IMG/VR virus record: IMGVR_UViG_3300036945_001118
Location: 1-45,186 of that record
Strand: one strand, 5' to 3'
Length of the DNA stretch: 45,186 nucleotides
Source of the DNA: a virus
Part shown: one piece after another, positions 6,692 through 13,551 of the stretch
Layout: every line of letters begins with the position of its first letter
Position numbering within the stretch: the first letter of the stretch is position 1
The notes under the pieces: model-generated
Told to the model about the DNA's origin: nothing
Database searches by the model: none
Seen by the model: only the letters and a program-made list of their open reading frames with translations
Made by a program: the position numbers and the translations under genes

Positions 6692-7168
6692 TTACACTAT
6701 ATTCCATTCAAATCCGTTGTATATGAAAGTTAAACTTCCGTAGCTTGCATCAATTAATGCCGAAGCCACACCGTCAATGGTTGAAGCAATAGCAGATACC
6801 GTGATTGGATTTATATTGGCCACACCTGCGGTATCTTTAACAATGAATACTGTGCCAATGGGACTTGCAGGCAATACAATGCTTGCAGGTATTACAGCGT
6901 TGGCCGTAACTGCCAACATATAATCTGTGGGCAATGCAATATAAGGGCTTGTATCTACGATGGTCACAGGCACTGGACTAGGGGCGCCAGGAGGGCCAGG
7001 AGGGCCTGGAGGACCAGGAGGGCCAGGAGGTCCAGGTACTGTTGTATTGTAAATGATATCGTTGCCTGCCCCGCCAAGCTGAGCAATAGGCATGAATCGT
7101 CGTAACGCTGGTCTGCGAACAAAAGCAGGTCGACGAATTGGTGCGCGAATTAAGTTGTTAAACATCAT
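6692..7168 (-). CDS. Collagen-like fibre protein (paralogue C)
   Basis: The basic N-terminus (FNNLIRAPIRRPAFVRRPALRR) is followed by at least five GPP triplets near residues 46-61, a collagen-type triple-helix segment, then the same C-terminal domain as its neighbours (FIVKDTAG, STIDGVASALI, YGSLTFIYNGFEWNIV). Trimerising collagen stalks are common in phage fibres. I prefer the ATG at 7168, one base after the upstream stop; a GTG at 7189 would add seven residues (MAKAIIK) and overlap the upstream gene. Likely a virion fibre or head decoration; the attachment partner is unknown. Confidence 0.7.
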   Translation of the reverse strand: MMFNNLIRAPIRRPAFVRRPALRRFMPIAQLGGAGNDIIYNTTVPGPPGPPGPPGPPGPPGAPSPVPVTIVDTSPYIALPTDYMLAVTANAVIPASIVLPASPIGTVFIVKDTAGVANINPITVSAIASTIDGVASALIDASYGSLTFIYNGFEWNIV

Positions 7169-7169
7169 T

Positions 7170-7607
7170 TTAATAATGGCCTTGGCCACCCCACTTTGTT
7201 AGCAAGCTAGAGAACTTTTCTTTTATCTCTGTGTCTGACACTGCATCAACTTCCGGAGCTGGCTCAGTTGTTGACTCGGCTACAACTTCTTCTGTTGGTA
7301 CTTCTGTTGGTACTTCAACTGGCAAAGCGTCTGCTGTGTTGGCAGCTGGTGCGTCAATGACCACTGGCACTGGATTAAGTGCGTTGTAAATTTCCAATGC
7401 ACGATTTACAATATCTTTTTCAGTTGGATAAATTAATTTGACACTGTTTGGTGGAAGCAATGTTCCACGTGTCTGCCATGCCAAGTTGCATGAATCTAAC
7501 CAAACTTGATATGCGTTTGTTTGTCTAGATAGCAATTCCTCATTCAGCGCATCACGTGCCTGTTTTAGAATTTCTCCTAACTTTTTGTTGTGATCAAGTT
7601 GATTCAT
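7170..7607 (-). CDS. Unknown protein with acidic Pro/Val/Glu linker, 145 aa
   Basis: Residues 1-85 look helical (LGEILKQARDALNEELLSR) and include a YPTEKDIVNRALEIYN segment. Residues 86-130 are a low-complexity linker with the repeat VPTEVPTEE and many Thr, Ala and Pro. The tail ends in LLTKWGGQGHY. This resembles a structural or scaffold-attached protein more than an enzyme. It overlaps the upstream coiled-coil gene by four bases (ATGA-like). Confidence 0.6.
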   Translation of the reverse strand: MNQLDHNKKLGEILKQARDALNEELLSRQTNAYQVWLDSCNLAWQTRGTLLPPNSVKLIYPTEKDIVNRALEIYNALNPVPVVIDAPAANTADALPVEVPTEVPTEEVVAESTTEPAPEVDAVSDTEIKEKFSSLLTKWGGQGHY

Positions 7608-7846
7608 AATAATTGATATTTTAAAAATATAGCAACTATTGTGCTAACTACCCCAGTTGCAATTGATACCAAACTGGCTAGTATAATTTTTCTATTAGAT
7701 TTTGCCTGAGCTTCAAACTCAGCAAACTGCGATTCCATTCGCTGTATTCTATCGTCTGTGGCCTTTCGTCGTTGTTCACATAGTACAACATGAGCTTCTA
7801 AATCTGTAAACTCCAGGGGCTTATTTGAAATTGAAATTACTGACAT
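7604..7846 (-). CDS. Small coiled-coil protein with C-terminal TM anchor, 80 aa
   Basis: A charged, heptad-like stretch (VLCEQRRKATDDRIQRMESQ) is followed by one hydrophobic segment at about residues 54-75 (KIILASLVSIATGVVSTIVA) and a short basic tail. The topology is like XhlA-type hemolysin or holin-associated proteins, but there is no sequence proof and the gene is far from the cell-wall hydrolase at 33500. Confidence 0.6.
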   Translation of the reverse strand: MSVISISNKPLEFTDLEAHVVLCEQRRKATDDRIQRMESQFAEFEAQAKSNRKIILASLVSIATGVVSTIVAIFLKYQLL

Positions 7847-7851
7847 ACAAT

Positions 7852-8553
7852 TTACTCTGCAAACATAGATGGGAATTGAGCAATAACTCCGCGACTGAAC
7901 ACGTCAGCTAAACTTGAATATCCATGTTTAACATGATCAGGTACGCCAGTAACAATAAGTTTGCTGATGTAGTCGATTGCAATTTCATCATTGATGATGT
8001 TTCCGCTTGCTCTTGCATTGAGCTGATCTTGCCAGGCACTGACCAAATTGGTTAGTATATCGTTGATCAGCATCTTTGGCCAATGAGTGGGATTTAGCTC
8101 GTTCATCAACTGTGCAACATCATTGATATAAGGCGTCCAACTGTTGACAATTTCTTCAGTTGGTAGTTTTGCCTTCAATGCTTCGACATAGTGCATGCCA
8201 ATGTCGTCAATCCCAATCAGTGCAGTTGCCAAAGCACGGCCAGCAGTCATACCATAATATGGAACTAGGAAGTCCCCAATTGCCACTGCATTTTTATGCA
8301 TGCGGCCTTTTACTTGGTCAGTGCCAGGCAAATTGCCATTTAAACTAACAGCATAGTTCATTAAACTGAATGCCCATTTTGTCCAGACAGATCTTGCATC
8401 CATTCTAAACAACATTGTAGTTTCTGTCATCACATACGGCGGTAGTGCATCGCCAATTTCAATGTCGCTGTTGCCATTTGTATATCCCGCAGTTGGGCGC
8501 TGGCCGTTTGCAAAATGTTCTTCAACAATTTGATGACTAATCTTTGTGTACAT
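7852..8553 (-). CDS. Unknown helical protein, paralogue of the 5114 gene
   Basis: Start at 8553 (AAAGGA seven bases upstream) gives MYTKISHQIVEEHFANGQRP, 233 residues. It shares IVEEHF, LVPYYGMTAGRA and the C-terminal RGVIAQFPSMF with the protein at 5114. Aromatic and Asn/Asp residues are common in the middle; no catalytic motif is seen. The longer frame to 8694 runs back into the Pro/Tyr-rich gene and is not credible. Function unknown. Confidence 0.7.
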   Translation of the reverse strand: MYTKISHQIVEEHFANGQRPTAGYTNGNSDIEIGDALPPYVMTETTMLFRMDARSVWTKWAFSLMNYAVSLNGNLPGTDQVKGRMHKNAVAIGDFLVPYYGMTAGRALATALIGIDDIGMHYVEALKAKLPTEEIVNSWTPYINDVAQLMNELNPTHWPKMLINDILTNLVSAWQDQLNARASGNIINDEIAIDYISKLIVTGVPDHVKHGYSSLADVFSRGVIAQFPSMFAE

Positions 8554-8564
8554 TTTAAATTCCT

Positions 8565-8759
8565 TTACCAAACAACAGTTGGTGTTGCAATTTGTGTACC
8601 ACCAATGGCTCCTGCGCCAATGGTGTTCATGTTTTGATTGGCAATCGCACTGCCAACAATATTCGATCCGTAGTTTACTCCATATGGAGGCCACGGGTAA
8701 GGGTAAGGCATTGGTGATCCAAAGCTTCTATAGTAAGGGTAATAATAACTCGAAAACAT
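8565..8759 (-). CDS. Short Pro/Tyr-rich protein with a GAGAIGGTQ tail, 64 aa
   Basis: The ATG at 8759 follows GGAGAT by a few bases. The N-terminal half is Tyr/Pro-rich (SSYYYPYYRSFGSPMPYPY) and the C-terminal part reads AIANQNMNTIGAGAIGGTQ then IATPTVV. That tail matches the C-terminus of the protein at 9043 (GAGAVGGTQTATPT). The shared tail suggests a common partner or processing signal. Probably structural. Confidence 0.6.
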   Translation of the reverse strand: MFSSYYYPYYRSFGSPMPYPYPWPPYGVNYGSNIVGSAIANQNMNTIGAGAIGGTQIATPTVVW

Positions 8760-8772
8760 TTTATCTCCTTTT

Positions 8773-8804
8773 AAAAATGGGTCAACCTTTTGAGCTGACC
8801 CATT
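8773..8804 (-). terminator. Intrinsic terminator after the Gly/Tyr-rich gene
   Basis: Minus strand AATGGGTCA ... TGACCCATT gives a 9-bp stem with an 11-base loop followed by TTTTT, eight bases after the stop codon of the gene at 8812. The downstream genes may still receive read-through. Confidence 0.6.
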
Positions 8805-8811
8805 GCGTGTG

Positions 8812-9024
8812 TTACAGCAAGCCGCCTGAAATACCACCGTAGTAGCCGCCATAGCCATAGCCTGGGTAACCATAGCCATAACCGTAGCCGCCAATACCTG
8901 GGTATCCATAACCGAGTCCGTAGCCATAACCATAATACGGTAATGCCAAAGCTCCATACGGATAACCAATGCCAGCAGCCATATAGCCGCGGCTGCCATA
9001 ACCAAGTAAACCGGATCTATACAT
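8812..9024 (-). CDS. Gly/Tyr-rich repeat protein, 70 aa
   Basis: After MYRSGLLGYGSRGY the protein is built almost only of Gly, Tyr and Pro (YGYGYGLGYGYP, GYGYGYGYPGYGYGGYYGG). A very strong AGGAGG lies just before the ATG, implying high expression. Gly/Tyr-rich low-complexity proteins tend to be flexible, sticky or phase-separating; here a capsid-decorating or adhesive role is a guess. The overlapping 146-residue frame of the same region is not the real gene. Confidence 0.65.
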   Translation of the reverse strand: MYRSGLLGYGSRGYMAAGIGYPYGALALPYYGYGYGLGYGYPGIGGYGYGYGYPGYGYGGYYGGISGGLL

Positions 9025-9042
9025 ATGATCCTCCTTTAGCGA

Positions 9043-9597
9043 TTAAACGCTTGTTGGCGTAGCAGTTTGGGTTCCACCAACAGCGCCAGCGCCTACAGTA
9101 ACCATACCTTGAGAGGCAATGGCGCTGTTTAATGCATTGATAGCATTTGTGCTGTTAGCACTTTGGTAAGCAGAAACTGCACCACCGTAGGCAAGACCTA
9201 AGCCACCGTATGATACGCCCAAACCAGTCAATGCTGTGTTTGTGTTGATCAATGCTGTGTTCAAGTTTTGTGTGTTCAAGTCTACGATTAGACGACGAGT
9301 GGCCTCAGCCTGTTCCATTGTCAAGCGTTGTGCAGCACTGGCAGTTGCGCCGATCTGTGCGTCTGTACGAGCAGCAGCCAACATAGTTTGTAGCGTACTG
9401 TTAGCAATTTCTTGCTTGATAGCAGCTAGTTCACTTGCATCGTGCAATGCAACCTGCATAGCGCGGTTGTTGATGTCGTTTGTTTGAGCGACTTGGAGTT
9501 TGTAGTTTTCGAAGATTGAGTCCGATACCTTTTCACGAACGCCAGCTACCTGGTTTGTAAGAGAGAAGAACGGATCTGTTGTTAACATGTCAGCCAT
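9043..9597 (-). CDS. Coiled-coil virion-type protein, 184 aa
   Basis: Residues 15-120 form a long helical region (QVALHDASELAAIKQEIANS, AQRLTMEQAEATRRLIVDL) rich in Ala, Gln and Asn. Residues 125-150 are Gly/Tyr (GVSYGGLGLAYGG), and the C-terminus is VTVGAGAVGGTQTATPT, shared with the gene at 8565. AAAGGA precedes the ATG. It is the first gene of the structural-like operon, after the regulator and its terminator. I know of no defined function. Confidence 0.65.
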   Translation of the reverse strand: MADMLTTDPFFSLTNQVAGVREKVSDSIFENYKLQVAQTNDINNRAMQVALHDASELAAIKQEIANSTLQTMLAAARTDAQIGATASAAQRLTMEQAEATRRLIVDLNTQNLNTALINTNTALTGLGVSYGGLGLAYGGAVSAYQSANSTNAINALNSAIASQGMVTVGAGAVGGTQTATPTSV

Positions 9598-9697
9598 ATT
9601 ATTTTTCCTTTAAGTTAAAATAGTCGCTGCAAACAAATCAATTTATTTGCGCAACACACTTAGTTAAAGTGAAAATGTCTAATATAGCTATGGCATT

Positions 9698-9726
9698 AGT
9701 ATTAGAAGTGCGTCAGTATTAGAAGT
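9698..9726 (+). repeat. Tandem 12-bp box AGTATTAGAAGT, candidate operator
   Basis: AGTATTAGAAGT occurs at 9698-9709 and 9715-9726 in the same orientation, 17 bases apart start to start. A third copy with one change (AGTATTAGATGT) lies at 10978-10989, upstream of the regulator gene. The placement in front of the structural operon and in front of the regulator fits binding sites of that LuxR-type protein. Confidence 0.5.
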
Positions 9727-9727
9727 C

Positions 9728-9751
9728 ATAAAAAATGCCCCGAAGGGCATT
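9728..9751 (-). terminator. Intrinsic terminator with UUCG loop after the regulator gene
   Basis: Minus strand AATGCCC-TTCG-GGGCATT followed by TTTT: a 7-bp stem with a C(UUCG)G loop and T-run, two bases after the regulator stop codon. Confidence 0.85.
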
Positions 9752-9753
9752 CA

Positions 9754-10905
9754 TTATGCACGTAGTCCTAATATACTACCGGCCAGTGCTAACTGTGTTC
9801 TGTTTCGAACTTTGTATGATTTTAGAATAGCACTGATATGAACCTTAACAGTGCTTTCGCTGATACTTAAAATTTGAGCAATCTTTTTATTACTCAGTCC
9901 TCGTCTGGCCACAAGGTTAAAAATTTCTTGCTGACGTGATGTCAAGTTAATGCTATTGTTATCTGCGACCAATTTGGCCTTGGGCAGCACACTGCCAGGC
10001 AAAGTTGCTATAATGTGCTTGGGCCAATATGTTTCGTGCAACATGATGGCGTCAATTCCTTTTGCTGTTTCTTCTTTGCCAAATCCTGTCACAGATGGGA
10101 TAATGCCCACAGCAGAGGTTTTTCTAATTTCTTTAATGGTGTCAACATGTGTGTCACGATCTACTGCTACACTAATGGCCACTTCAGAATCTGGTATTAC
10201 AAATTTTATCAATGTTTCAATCATTGACATAAATTCGTAAATGCTTACGCCCAGTTTATTGGTCATTCGAATGTGGAATACAATGTGCGAAGGTCTTTCA
10301 GTTAGTAGTCCAGTTAAATCTCTCCAATTGTTACAGAACTTTGTGGAATAACTTGTTATGCCCAAATCAAATTGTTGATCGTAGTTACTACCAAAATATA
10401 TTTGTAACTGTCTAGTGTCGTCTTGCGGCAGTGTTGCAATGATGTGTTCTGGCCAATTTGAACCCTTGATAAGGATTTGGTTTAAAGATCCGCAACGTTC
10501 CAATGCGCTCCAGGAAGAGCCATGCAAAGAAATTCCGTCGGCACCTGCTTCTCTAAAAGCATTAACTGTTTTTGCCGGTGTCCAATGTCGTATAATAATA
10601 GAAAATTTTGGAAGTTTTGCCCGGCCGCTGGCCAGTTGTTTCAATTCGCCAATAAACTCACTAATGGTAACTCCGCAGGTCTCTGGTAGAGATGCGTGAC
10701 ATTCAATAACTTCTACTGTGTCCGTTTCCAATAAACTTTTTAGTTCTGCAATAGATCTACATTCAACATATCTGTAGCCGGTTATATCACTGATGGCCTT
10801 TTGGATGTCTTTGGAAACTCTAGAAAGCTCAAGGTCTGCAATTGGTCCAACATTCTCAGGTCTATAGTTTACTATAATTCCCTGGGTTGTCAATAAACTG
10901 TTCAT
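9754..10905 (-). CDS. LuxR/NarL-type regulator with two degenerate receiver-like halves
   Basis: The 383-residue protein ends in a GerE-type helix-turn-helix: LTSRQQEIFNLVARRGLSNK, IAQILSISESTVKVHISAIL. The rest is an internal duplication: the halves end in NWPEHIIATLP and YWPKHIIATLP, about 165 residues apart. Each half has receiver-like pieces (EVIECHASLPE, GADGISLHG), but the phosphate-accepting Asp is not where expected, so control by phosphorylation is unlikely. It probably switches the structural operon or its own gene; candidate sites are the boxes at 9698-9726 and 10978. Phage-encoded LuxR proteins exist, but this doubled architecture is unusual. Confidence 0.8.
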   Translation of the reverse strand: MNSLLTTQGIIVNYRPENVGPIADLELSRVSKDIQKAISDITGYRYVECRSIAELKSLLETDTVEVIECHASLPETCGVTISEFIGELKQLASGRAKLPKFSIIIRHWTPAKTVNAFREAGADGISLHGSSWSALERCGSLNQILIKGSNWPEHIIATLPQDDTRQLQIYFGSNYDQQFDLGITSYSTKFCNNWRDLTGLLTERPSHIVFHIRMTNKLGVSIYEFMSMIETLIKFVIPDSEVAISVAVDRDTHVDTIKEIRKTSAVGIIPSVTGFGKEETAKGIDAIMLHETYWPKHIIATLPGSVLPKAKLVADNNSINLTSRQQEIFNLVARRGLSNKKIAQILSISESTVKVHISAILKSYKVRNRTQLALAGSILGLRA

Positions 10906-10922
10906 TTAAAATCCTTCTGCAT

Positions 10923-11017
10923 ATTATTGCATTGTACTACTACTTAGAGCTTTACTGCACCGTTGTTACTGTGCAGGAGTATTAGATGTACACCAGTAGT
11001 AGTTTTGCAATAATAAT
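10923..11017. repeat. Imperfect inverted repeat with internal hairpin upstream of the regulator
   Basis: ATTATTGCATTGTACTACTAC (10923-10943) is mirrored by GTAGTAGTTTTGCAATAATA and two more bases (10996-11017). Between the arms is CTGCAC/GTGCAG (10955-10960 with 10971-10976) and one AGTATTAGATGT box (10978-10989). It covers most of the regulator leader and may be an operator or a structured leader RNA. Confidence 0.55.
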
Positions 11018-11033
11018 ACAGGTAATCGTAGAT

Positions 11034-11062
11034 AAAGGTAAACGTTTTTCACATTTACCTTT
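11034..11062 (-). terminator. Stem-loop after the 48-residue gene
   Basis: AAAGGTAAACG (11034-11044) pairs with CATTTACCTTT (11052-11062), an 11-bp stem including one G-U pair, 15 bases downstream of the small gene. No long T-run follows on the minus strand, so it is a weak terminator or a structured element. Confidence 0.5.
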
Positions 11063-11077
11063 AATTTAATTACAAAA

Positions 11078-11224
11078 TTAGGCCTTTTCAGCGTCCATCA
11101 TATCTTTGATAAACTTGAACAGTTTACGCTGAGTGTCGAATACATAATCCTTTTCGCCTTCCTCCGAGTCAACTGTCAGCACAAAGCCATTGGCCACTTT
11201 ACGAATTTCCATACGTTCAAACAT
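11078..11224 (-). CDS. Small conserved-type phage protein, 48 aa
   Basis: The frame reads MFERMEIRKVANGFVLTVDS, continues with EEGEKDYVFDTQRKLFKF and ends in IKDMMDAEKA. AAGGA lies four bases before the ATG and the codon use matches its neighbours. A beta-hairpin followed by a helix is likely. Small proteins with this E-I-x-K-V-x-N-G-F start are frequent in large phages; function unknown. Confidence 0.7.
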   Translation of the reverse strand: MFERMEIRKVANGFVLTVDSEEGEKDYVFDTQRKLFKFIKDMMDAEKA

Positions 11225-11286
11225 AATATCCTTAGTTAAAATTACACTACCAATGGGATTTTAACCCCAATCCTTTTTTCTCGCTA

Positions 11287-11571
11287 TCACATGCTCCAGT
11301 AAGATTCAGAAGCCGGGTTGCAACACCAAGGAGTGTCACGGTCGATTTCGACATCTGCACCAGTCATCAAGTTCTTTACAGTTTTCATTGTAGGGTGAAA
11401 CTCGATGCGAAAGCCTCGGCTCACGGGCCAAAGTTCGTATTGCAGTTCACGGACTTCACGCTTCATTTCTGCAGAATCACGATGTTGCCAAACTGTAGTA
11501 CTAACCAGACGCTCACCACTTCGGGTGCGCTTGTCTGTTTTGTAAATGTACATGGTGTAAGTCTGTTTCAT
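11287..11571 (-). CDS. Unknown protein, 94 aa
   Basis: A small basic protein (MKQTYTMYIYKTDKRTRSGE) with a central charged helix and a PWCCNPASESYW tail holding two adjacent Cys. AAGGAG lies before the ATG. Transcribed after the GIY-YIG gene from the promoter at 11921-11949. No domain recognised. Confidence 0.65.
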   Translation of the reverse strand: MKQTYTMYIYKTDKRTRSGERLVSTTVWQHRDSAEMKREVRELQYELWPVSRGFRIEFHPTMKTVKNLMTGADVEIDRDTPWCCNPASESYWSM

Positions 11572-11581
11572 ACTGTTCTCC

Positions 11582-11914
11582 TTAAAGTGTGTTCAATGCT
11601 GGTTGCATAACTGCAATCAATTCACGCTCACGAGCATGAGCCGCTGTCTTGCCACGTACCACTTCCAGCAAGTATGGAGTAAAGCCTTCACGGCCATGTG
11701 TACGAAGTGCTTCGCACAAGTTCCAGTTCTTGCTTTCTGTACGAGCACGGCTTAGATGACGGTTAAAACGTCCACGAACAGAGCTAAGTGCAGTACCATC
11801 AACTACTGTGATACCAATGTAGCTTTCGCCAGTGACTTCACAAAACAGTTCGTAGATTGCATGGTTGCGATCTGTACGGCGCTTGCGTTGTACTGGAGTA
11901 GTTTTGCTGTTCAT
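11582..11914 (-). CDS. GIY-YIG-family nuclease-like protein
   Basis: Start at 11914 gives 110 residues. The GIY-YIG fold shows as AIYELFCEVTGESYIGIT near residues 16-33, then RFNRHLSRAR, LCEALRTHGREGFTPYLLE and a C-terminal glutamate helix (HARERELIAVM) ending ALNTL. The domain is compact, as in free-standing phage GIY-YIG proteins. There is no ribosome-binding site; the ATG lies six bases after a perfect TATAAT, so the message is probably leaderless. A longer frame to 12046 would run back through the promoter and is rejected. Confidence 0.75.
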   Translation of the reverse strand: MNSKTTPVQRKRRTDRNHAIYELFCEVTGESYIGITVVDGTALSSVRGRFNRHLSRARTESKNWNLCEALRTHGREGFTPYLLEVVRGKTAAHARERELIAVMQPALNTL

Positions 11915-11920
11915 GTGTTT

Positions 11921-11949
11921 ATTATAACGTACTTTGAACCAGGAGTCAA
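11921..11949 (-). promoter_or_regulatory. Sigma-70 promoter giving a probable leaderless message
   Basis: Minus strand: TTGACT (11944-11949), 17 bases, TATAAT (11921-11926), with the AACGG edge seen at 4336 and 20011. Transcription would begin at or next to the ATG at 11914. Confidence 0.8.
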
Positions 11950-12044
11950 CCGTTTTAAGGCATTTTGGGGTTATTTTTGTGGTTATTTTAGGTTTATTTT
12001 GTTGTTTTGTCCGCAACAAAGGTAATACTTTAGTATAATTGGCC

Positions 12045-12071
12045 AAAACTGCTTAATTTTTAAGCAGTTTT
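12045..12071 (-). terminator. Terminator hairpin after the radical SAM gene
   Basis: AAAACTGCTTAA-TTT-TTAAGCAGTTTT is a perfect 12-bp stem with a 3-base loop, five bases after the stop codon. The stem itself ends in T residues on both strands. Confidence 0.75.
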
Positions 12072-12075
12072 TGGG

Positions 12076-13551
12076 CTATGTCAATGAATCGCCTGTAATT
12101 AAATTGTAATTATAGTTGGCTCTTTGCATTGAATTTTCTCGCATTCGCTGATTGAAGTTAGTCTGTACTGTGGGCAAGTTTTCTACAACATCTTCTGGCA
12201 TGTCATGAAACCAAGCACCGGCCAAATCCCAGGCTGCAATTTTTATGTATTTGGCAGACTTGGCTGTGCAGTTTAGCGCAATTTCTTGGGCTTTATCTGA
12301 CGTCATTCCTGATGTATGCACCCAGCTCAGTGACTGTACATTATTTGACAACTCTTTAGTAATGTAGCCATACGCTCCGGGATTCTTTTCAAACAAGGAA
12401 TACGGAACATCGCCGCGGCCGGTGCGCATCAGGCCCAGTGCATTAAAACTCCAGCTTCTAAACCCTCGATCTCTGTTTTCAATCAGATAATCATTCCATC
12501 TGTAAATCTCTTCTTCAGTGTCATTTGGCAATCCAGCAATTAAACTTGCATGCATTTTAACACCCTTCTCATTGAGAGTCTGAGCCATTTCAAGTACACG
12601 TTCGACATCAATTCCCTTGCCTACCACTTGTCTTGATTCTTTTCTCATGGATTCGAGACCAATGAATCCACCTTTGATGCCCAAATCAAGCAGCATGGGC
12701 AGCATGTCAGGCTTAGTAATAATCAGTTCAGGCCTAATGTAGCTTACAAATTCAAATTTTGATAACTTGGCTATTTCAATTGCTCGTTTAACGATGTCCA
12801 GCTTTTCATAACTGTCATTGAACGTGTCGTCAGATATCATGTATCTGTAGGTACCAAACAAGTCGTAGTTTCTTTTAAGTTCTCGGCCTAAACTTTCTGC
12901 TGTTCTGATATAGTCATACGACTTCTTTCCCAAGAACGGGTGTGTGCAAAACGCACACTTAAAAATACATCCTCTGCTTATTTCAATTGGTAAAGGGTGG
13001 TGAGACAAAAAGCTATCTTCTAGTTTGAAAACAGTCTCGATATCATCTACATTTTCAATTTGATAATCTTTGTCGGCCAATACAATTTTAGTTTCGCCTA
13101 CAGTACCTTGCACATCTGTCGTAAAGATCAAATCAGATGTTTTACCATATAGATAGTTAGCCAATCTGACAAATGCAATATCACTGAATCCGCTAACAAA
13201 CCAGTCGCAGTGATTGTACAACAACGACGATGCTGTAGTTTTAGTTCCACCAACTACAACGGTTACATTTGGGAAAAGTTTTCTAAAACGCTTAAAGAAC
13301 GAATCATCCTGTGCCCATTTGTTAGACGGGAAGTCATACCAAGCAGCACTTATGCCTAAGATTTTTGTTTTATCAGTGATAAGAGTAGAAAGCAAATTAA
13401 TCATTTGGTCTTGATTAAGTGCCCATCCGTAGTCAATGACTTTTAAAGAATACCCTGCGCTTTCAAATGCAGTTCGCAGTCTGAAAGGACCAATTGCCCT
13501 GCCAGACCTATCGTGTGAAATTCCACCGATCAATATTACATCATAATCCAT
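12076..13551 (-). CDS. Radical SAM enzyme with N-terminal B12-binding-like domain
   Basis: This 491-residue protein has the layout of B12-type radical SAM enzymes. Residues 1-135 look like a Rossmann domain (VILIGGISHDRSGRAIGPFR, VTVVVGGTKTTAS), though the DxHxxG cobalamin loop is not seen. The SAM domain has C195-x3-C199-x2-C202 in RGCIFKCAFC, the GGFIGLES strand and HASLIAGLPNDTEEE. The C-terminal 130 residues are unique. The substrate is unknown; relatives methylate or rearrange lipids, peptides and small molecules. It overlaps the lipoprotein gene by one base (TAATG). Terminator at 12045. Confidence 0.85.
   Translation of the reverse strand: MDYDVILIGGISHDRSGRAIGPFRLRTAFESAGYSLKVIDYGWALNQDQMINLLSTLITDKTKILGISAAWYDFPSNKWAQDDSFFKRFRKLFPNVTVVVGGTKTTASSLLYNHCDWFVSGFSDIAFVRLANYLYGKTSDLIFTTDVQGTVGETKIVLADKDYQIENVDDIETVFKLEDSFLSHHPLPIEISRGCIFKCAFCTHPFLGKKSYDYIRTAESLGRELKRNYDLFGTYRYMISDDTFNDSYEKLDIVKRAIEIAKLSKFEFVSYIRPELIITKPDMLPMLLDLGIKGGFIGLESMRKESRQVVGKGIDVERVLEMAQTLNEKGVKMHASLIAGLPNDTEEEIYRWNDYLIENRDRGFRSWSFNALGLMRTGRGDVPYSLFEKNPGAYGYITKELSNNVQSLSWVHTSGMTSDKAQEIALNCTAKSAKYIKIAAWDLAGAWFHDMPEDVVENLPTVQTNFNQRMRENSMQRANYNYNLITGDSLT

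Noticed and set aside
8565-9005. 146-residue frame covering the Pro/Tyr-rich and Gly/Tyr-rich genes
   Set aside because: The Met/Ala repeat part is the Gly/Tyr gene read out of frame; both short genes have their own good ribosome-binding sites at 8759 and 9024.
11582-12046. Longer GIY-YIG gene starting at 12046
   Set aside because: The extension runs through a consensus promoter and a weak-composition stretch without any conserved residue.
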